From Adiantum capillus-veneris (lineage: Eukaryota > Streptophyta > Polypodiopsida > Polypodiales > Pteridaceae): 64,000 bases of DNA. Below, in pieces: positions 60,599 through 64,000 of this stretch. The translations under genes and the position numbers were made by a program. The DNA lies in NCBI GenBank assembly GCA_014529385.2, contig CM043966.1, forward strand, positions 95,134,587 through 95,198,586, in the 5' to 3' direction. The first letter of the stretch is position 1, and every line of letters begins with the position of its first letter. Below the pieces are notes generated by a model. It ran no database searches, had not been told where the DNA came from, and worked only from the letters and a program-made list of their open reading frames with translations.

Positions 60599-60610
60599 TG
60601 GTATCAGAGC
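60599..60610 (+). other. gypsy A4 primer-binding site
   Basis: TGGTATCAGAGC one base after the LTR end, complementary to the 3' end of initiator tRNA-Met. Confidence 0.95.
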
Positions 60611-61011
60611 ATTTGGTTTCGCTTTTCTTGCTTAAGAAGAGAGGTCCTTAAGAAGCCTATTAATGGTTGATTTTGTTAATTATATTAGGGTAAGTGGGAC
60701 TGGGATCTATTATCGGTTTTGTTGAGCCCACTATGTGGGATATGGTGCACACCTAGGGAGCTTTGGACTTAATAATGGAGTCTATTTAGACTTGCCTATG
60801 GATTTACCATTTTTGAGCCATAAGAAGTCCGAAAGGAGCTATCCCTCGACAACTTCGATATGTTAGACTCACTCCACTACTCTCTATAATTAACCAATTC
60901 GAGCCGTGGGTGTAGATACTTAAGTGCCTATTTTCAAAGGCTAAGAGGAGTAGCAACTAAGGTTTTGAATTGCCAAAGCATACACTAAGTAAACACGTAA
61001 GTATAACTAGC

Positions 61012-64000
61012 ATGGCTGACAATAATCAAGAGAGGAGAATGAACATTGATAACTTTGATTTTGCACATGAAGGTGCCAATGATGATGCTCCCATGTTTGT
61101 TAATTATCTTGTCACTAGGTTGCAACAAGCTATGGGCAACCCCACTTTGCAAGCCGAAGTTACTCAACAACTTCGTGCTTATGGGATTTCCTTTCCTCTC
61201 CAAGAGGAGAGAGAGCTTACGAGGCCTCTTGAAGAGACCCCCAAAAGAAGACTCTCTCCCATACGAGAGGAGGAATCCAAAGATCAAGAAAGCAATGAAT
61301 CCCTAAATTCCTCCGAAGATGTGGCTCCACGAAGAAGGAGGACTAAACGATCGCCAACTCCTCCTAAGAGGAAACGGTTAACCCATAGTCCTTCTCCTCG
61401 TCACTCCAAAAGGGAAGAGAGGAAACCAAGGAAGAAAAGGGCAAGAAAGAGGTCACCCTCTTCTCCTTCTTCTTCACCTTCCTCCTATACCGATGAAAGC
61501 TATGGATATTCTCCTAGAGAATATAAGAGGGGAGGACATCGCAAATCTTACCCTGCATGGCGAAGGTCACAAAAGCTCAAGAAGTTCAAAGAGGGAGGAA
61601 AGAGTATCTCTTTTCTCACCTATGATGGAACCTTTGGTGCTACCGACAAAGTATTAGCCTTCATCCAACAATTTGATGCGGCCTTTGGAGACGAGGGCTT
61701 CACGGAGTCCTCCAAGCTACGCCATGTAGCTATGCACTTCCAAAAATCGGCTCGTCAATGGTGGGCTAGTCTTCGAGGCAATGGCGAAGCACCAAAGACA
61801 TGGAAAACTCTACGAGTTTCCATCATGAAGCAATTCCTTGCAAGTGATGCAAAGGACAAAGTGCTCACCGAATGGCGGAGTTTAAGGCTTCTCTCTCATG
61901 AGTCTATCCACAAATATGTGGACAAGTTTTGGGATTTACATCTCAAGGCTACTGTCTTTCAAAAGATAGACTTTGCTGAGCAAAAACAACAATTCTGTGC
62001 AGGATTACCTGAGGAGAAGGCCGAGTATGTCAACTCTCAACGGCCTGACTCTATCAGCGAAGTAATCCACCATACCATGGTTGCTTCACGCATCAATTTC
62101 CAACAAGGGGTTAGACGGAATGTCAAACCCATGGAAAATAAAGACAAAAGTGATGCAAAGGGAAAAGTTAATGCCCAAAATTTTTCCCACGGCCATTCCA
62201 ACAACAACAAGTACAATCGGTCCAAGGAGAACGGAGTTTACAAAGGTAAAAATAAACTCTCTCCTGAAGAGCTTGAAAATTTTCGCAAGGATCACAAATG
62301 TTTTAAGTGTGGGGAGCAAGGACACAGCTATCGTTCTTGCCCCAAAAGAAATGCTCGCAATGAGACTCCTAGAGCTTCCACTATCGAAGCTTCAAAAGAG
62401 GATACTCATTGCAAAGGATCACCTCTCTCCTATTCTTGGGGAAAGGTAAGGGAGCATGATGCTTTCATCCTGTTTGACCCTGGTTCTGGTCTCAACTTCA
62501 TATCAATGGAGTTGGCCACCAAGTTGGGCATTCAAGCCTTTGAGATGGGAGATGCTGTAACGGCCGATGCCGCTTTCAAGGGACAACAAACCTCCGTTAC
62601 TCCCTTGATTGGGAAGTTGAGGCTTCATGTCCAAAGCTATGTCGACAAAGAAGACTTCTTCATCTCTCCTCTCCAACATGAGGATGTTATCCTAGGGATA
62701 CCATGGTTCAACCGCATGGCTGCCAACATGAAGTTCCCTGAAAGGAGAATCTACTTCACCTACAGGGAAAAGAATATGTATATAGATGCTAATGAGTCTG
62801 GTCGTACTATACCACTTGTAAATCCTCTCGCCCTTGATAAATCAATGAAAAGCTCAGTTTCTGTGTACATGATTTTTGTCAAAGAATCCCAAAAAGGTCC
62901 TAATGTTTCATCAAAGGTGAATGGTAGGAATCAAGAAGAGGTAAACTTGTCTAACTTTCTAAAAGGATTCCAAGATGTGTTCATTGATGATATCCCTATG
63001 GACTTACCTCCAAAACGAGGGGATGATGACCATCGAATTGAGATCCTATCAGGAAGCTCACCGCCTAACGAACCTCCCTATCGAGTTTCACAAGCTCAAC
63101 AGGAGGAGATCATGAGGCAAGTACAAGAATTGGTAGACAAAGGAATGTTGAGGCCTAGCTCCTCTCCCTTTTGCTCTCCAGTCCTCTTAGTGCAAAAGAA
63201 AGATGGTACATACCGCATGTGTGTGGACTATCGCGCACTAAACCATATCACTATCAAAAACAAATTTCCCGTACCCCGGGTAGAAGATCTGTTTGATAAG
63301 CTACAAGGCTCTACCTACTTTAGTAGGATTGACCTTAAAAGTGGCTACCATCAAATAAGGATAGTGAATGAAGATATCCTAAAGACTGCGTTTCGAACAA
63401 TGTTTGGCCTTTATGAATATCTAGTCATGCCTTTTGGCTTGACTAATGCACTAGCTACATTCAATCGATTAATGGAGAAAATTTTTAGACCCTACCGCAA
63501 ATTCACTGGAGTGTTCTTTGATGATATCATCATCTACTCCAATTCTTTGGAGGAACACAAGCAACATCTCCAAGTGATTTTTCAAGCATTAAGGGAGAAT
63601 AAGCTTTTTCTCAATCAAAATAAAAGCAAATTTTTCCTTCAAGAGATTCAATACTTAGGTCACATTATCTCTCGAGATGGTATCCGTATGGATCCATCAA
63701 AGTTGGAGGTAATAAAAGCATGGCCTAATCCAAGGAATCTACATGAGCTAAGAAGCTTTATTGGTATGTGTGCATACTATAGACGCTTCATAGCAAAATT
63801 CTCTCAAATAGCAGGACCATTACATGACTTAACAAAGAAAAACGTTAAGTATTCATGGACTGCTAAGGGGCAAAGTGCTTTTGACAAGCTCAAAGAGAAT
63901 CTTATCTCCCAACCAGTCCTCATGCTTCCGGATCTCTCAAAGCCATTTGAGGTCCAATGTGATGCTTGTGGTGATTGCCTTGGAGCAGTCTTGCTTCAAG
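61012..64000 (+). CDS. gypsy A4 gag-pol polyprotein, partial
   Basis: An open frame of 996 codons without a stop, from ATG 61012 (an in-frame TAA lies at 60958) to the window edge. Order: a short N-terminal part, an Arg/Ser/Pro-rich basic region (about residues 100-180), a retrotransposon gag domain (about 200-370, with QWWASLRG), a CCHC knuckle CFKCGEQGHSYRSC (430-443), an aspartic protease (FDPGSGLNFIS, Asp489; VILGIPWF), an RT with RIDLKSGYHQI (Asp774), MPFGLTNA and FFDDIIIYS (Asp837-Asp838), and the start of RNase H (QCDACGDCLG, Asp984). The protease has DPG where DSG or DTG is usual. RNase H end, integrase and 3' LTR lie outside the window. The knuckle, RT and frame all look functional. 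Confidence 0.96.
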   Translation, partial: MADNNQERRMNIDNFDFAHEGANDDAPMFVNYLVTRLQQAMGNPTLQAEVTQQLRAYGISFPLQEERELTRPLEETPKRRLSPIREEESKDQESNESLNSSEDVAPRRRRTKRSPTPPKRKRLTHSPSPRHSKREERKPRKKRARKRSPSSPSSSPSSYTDESYGYSPREYKRGGHRKSYPAWRRSQKLKKFKEGGKSISFLTYDGTFGATDKVLAFIQQFDAAFGDEGFTESSKLRHVAMHFQKSARQWWASLRGNGEAPKTWKTLRVSIMKQFLASDAKDKVLTEWRSLRLLSHESIHKYVDKFWDLHLKATVFQKIDFAEQKQQFCAGLPEEKAEYVNSQRPDSISEVIHHTMVASRINFQQGVRRNVKPMENKDKSDAKGKVNAQNFSHGHSNNNKYNRSKENGVYKGKNKLSPEELENFRKDHKCFKCGEQGHSYRSCPKRNARNETPRASTIEASKEDTHCKGSPLSYSWGKVREHDAFILFDPGSGLNFISMELATKLGIQAFEMGDAVTADAAFKGQQTSVTPLIGKLRLHVQSYVDKEDFFISPLQHEDVILGIPWFNRMAANMKFPERRIYFTYREKNMYIDANESGRTIPLVNPLALDKSMKSSVSVYMIFVKESQKGPNVSSKVNGRNQEEVNLSNFLKGFQDVFIDDIPMDLPPKRGDDDHRIEILSGSSPPNEPPYRVSQAQQEEIMRQVQELVDKGMLRPSSSPFCSPVLLVQKKDGTYRMCVDYRALNHITIKNKFPVPRVEDLFDKLQGSTYFSRIDLKSGYHQIRIVNEDILKTAFRTMFGLYEYLVMPFGLTNALATFNRLMEKIFRPYRKFTGVFFDDIIIYSNSLEEHKQHLQVIFQALRENKLFLNQNKSKFFLQEIQYLGHIISRDGIRMDPSKLEVIKAWPNPRNLHELRSFIGMCAYYRRFIAKFSQIAGPLHDLTKKNVKYSWTAKGQSAFDKLKENLISQPVLMLPDLSKPFEVQCDACGDCLGAVLLQ

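Larger units (their letters stand above)
58903..64000 (+). mobile_element. gypsy family A, copy A4, open to the right edge
   Basis: An LTR (58903-60597), a primer-binding site, a short leader and an uninterrupted gag-pol frame that reaches the window edge. Of the four family A copies here it is the only one with undamaged coding sequence, so it is probably the youngest. It follows a truncated CACTA transposase, with 210 bp of another family A internal end between them. Confidence 0.93.

Noticed and set aside
61046-62449. Frames on both strands within the A4 gag
   Set aside because: They are shadows of the continuous gag-pol frame that starts at 61012.

Overview
This is a retrotransposon-dominated stretch of a land-plant nuclear genome. 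Evidence for a plant: Ty3/gypsy and Ty1/copia elements primed by the initiator tRNA-Met motif, a CACTA (En/Spm) transposase of plant type, a pentatricopeptide-repeat (PPR) relic and a TIR-NBS-LRR (TNL) immune-receptor locus. Monocots generally lack TNLs, so a monocot is unlikely. The style of the TNL and PPR sequences makes me lean towards a non-seed plant such as a fern, lycophyte or moss, but this is a weak inference. GA/CT, AT and poly-C tracts are very frequent. I see no RNA gene, CRISPR array or operon.

Layout. 1-2605: 3' end of a gypsy element (called family A here), with decayed integrase and a 1.5 kb LTR. 2640-4883: minus-strand pol debris of gypsy family C, interrupted by a nearly intact copia element (4889-10435, target duplication ACATC). 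10436-12660: a PPR pseudogene and simple repeats. 12660-23215: family C protease and gag debris on both sides of a large Tat-type gypsy element B (about 12869-22450). B carries two RNase H domains and is itself split by a family A solo LTR (17459-19048, target duplication CAATG). 24363-29441: decayed minus-strand coding block E, a long coiled-coil protein of unknown function, split by a 1.3 kb inverted-repeat DNA element (27564-28888). 30399-35736: an internally deleted family A element (target duplication CTCCA). 36430-48000: two diverged copies of a gypsy-like repeat (family G). Within or between them lie a solo LTR, a Tourist-like MITE (40029-40406), a gag-only copia element (45669-47573, target duplication TATTG) and a small TIR-exon fragment. 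48818-52478: the TNL locus, with a separate LRR fragment at 53008-53403. 53750-56600: a gypsy RT scrap, a three-copy repeat and low-complexity DNA. 56612-58693: CACTA transposase, cut off by family A sequence. 58693-64000: a family A LTR, primer-binding site and an uninterrupted gag-pol frame that runs off the right edge.

Nothing here works together as a pathway. The window records nested insertions, and relative ages follow from the nesting. The family A copy at the right edge and the copia element look youngest. The TNL locus is the only candidate host gene, and it may be damaged. I found no clearly novel system; coding block E is the least explained protein-coding sequence.
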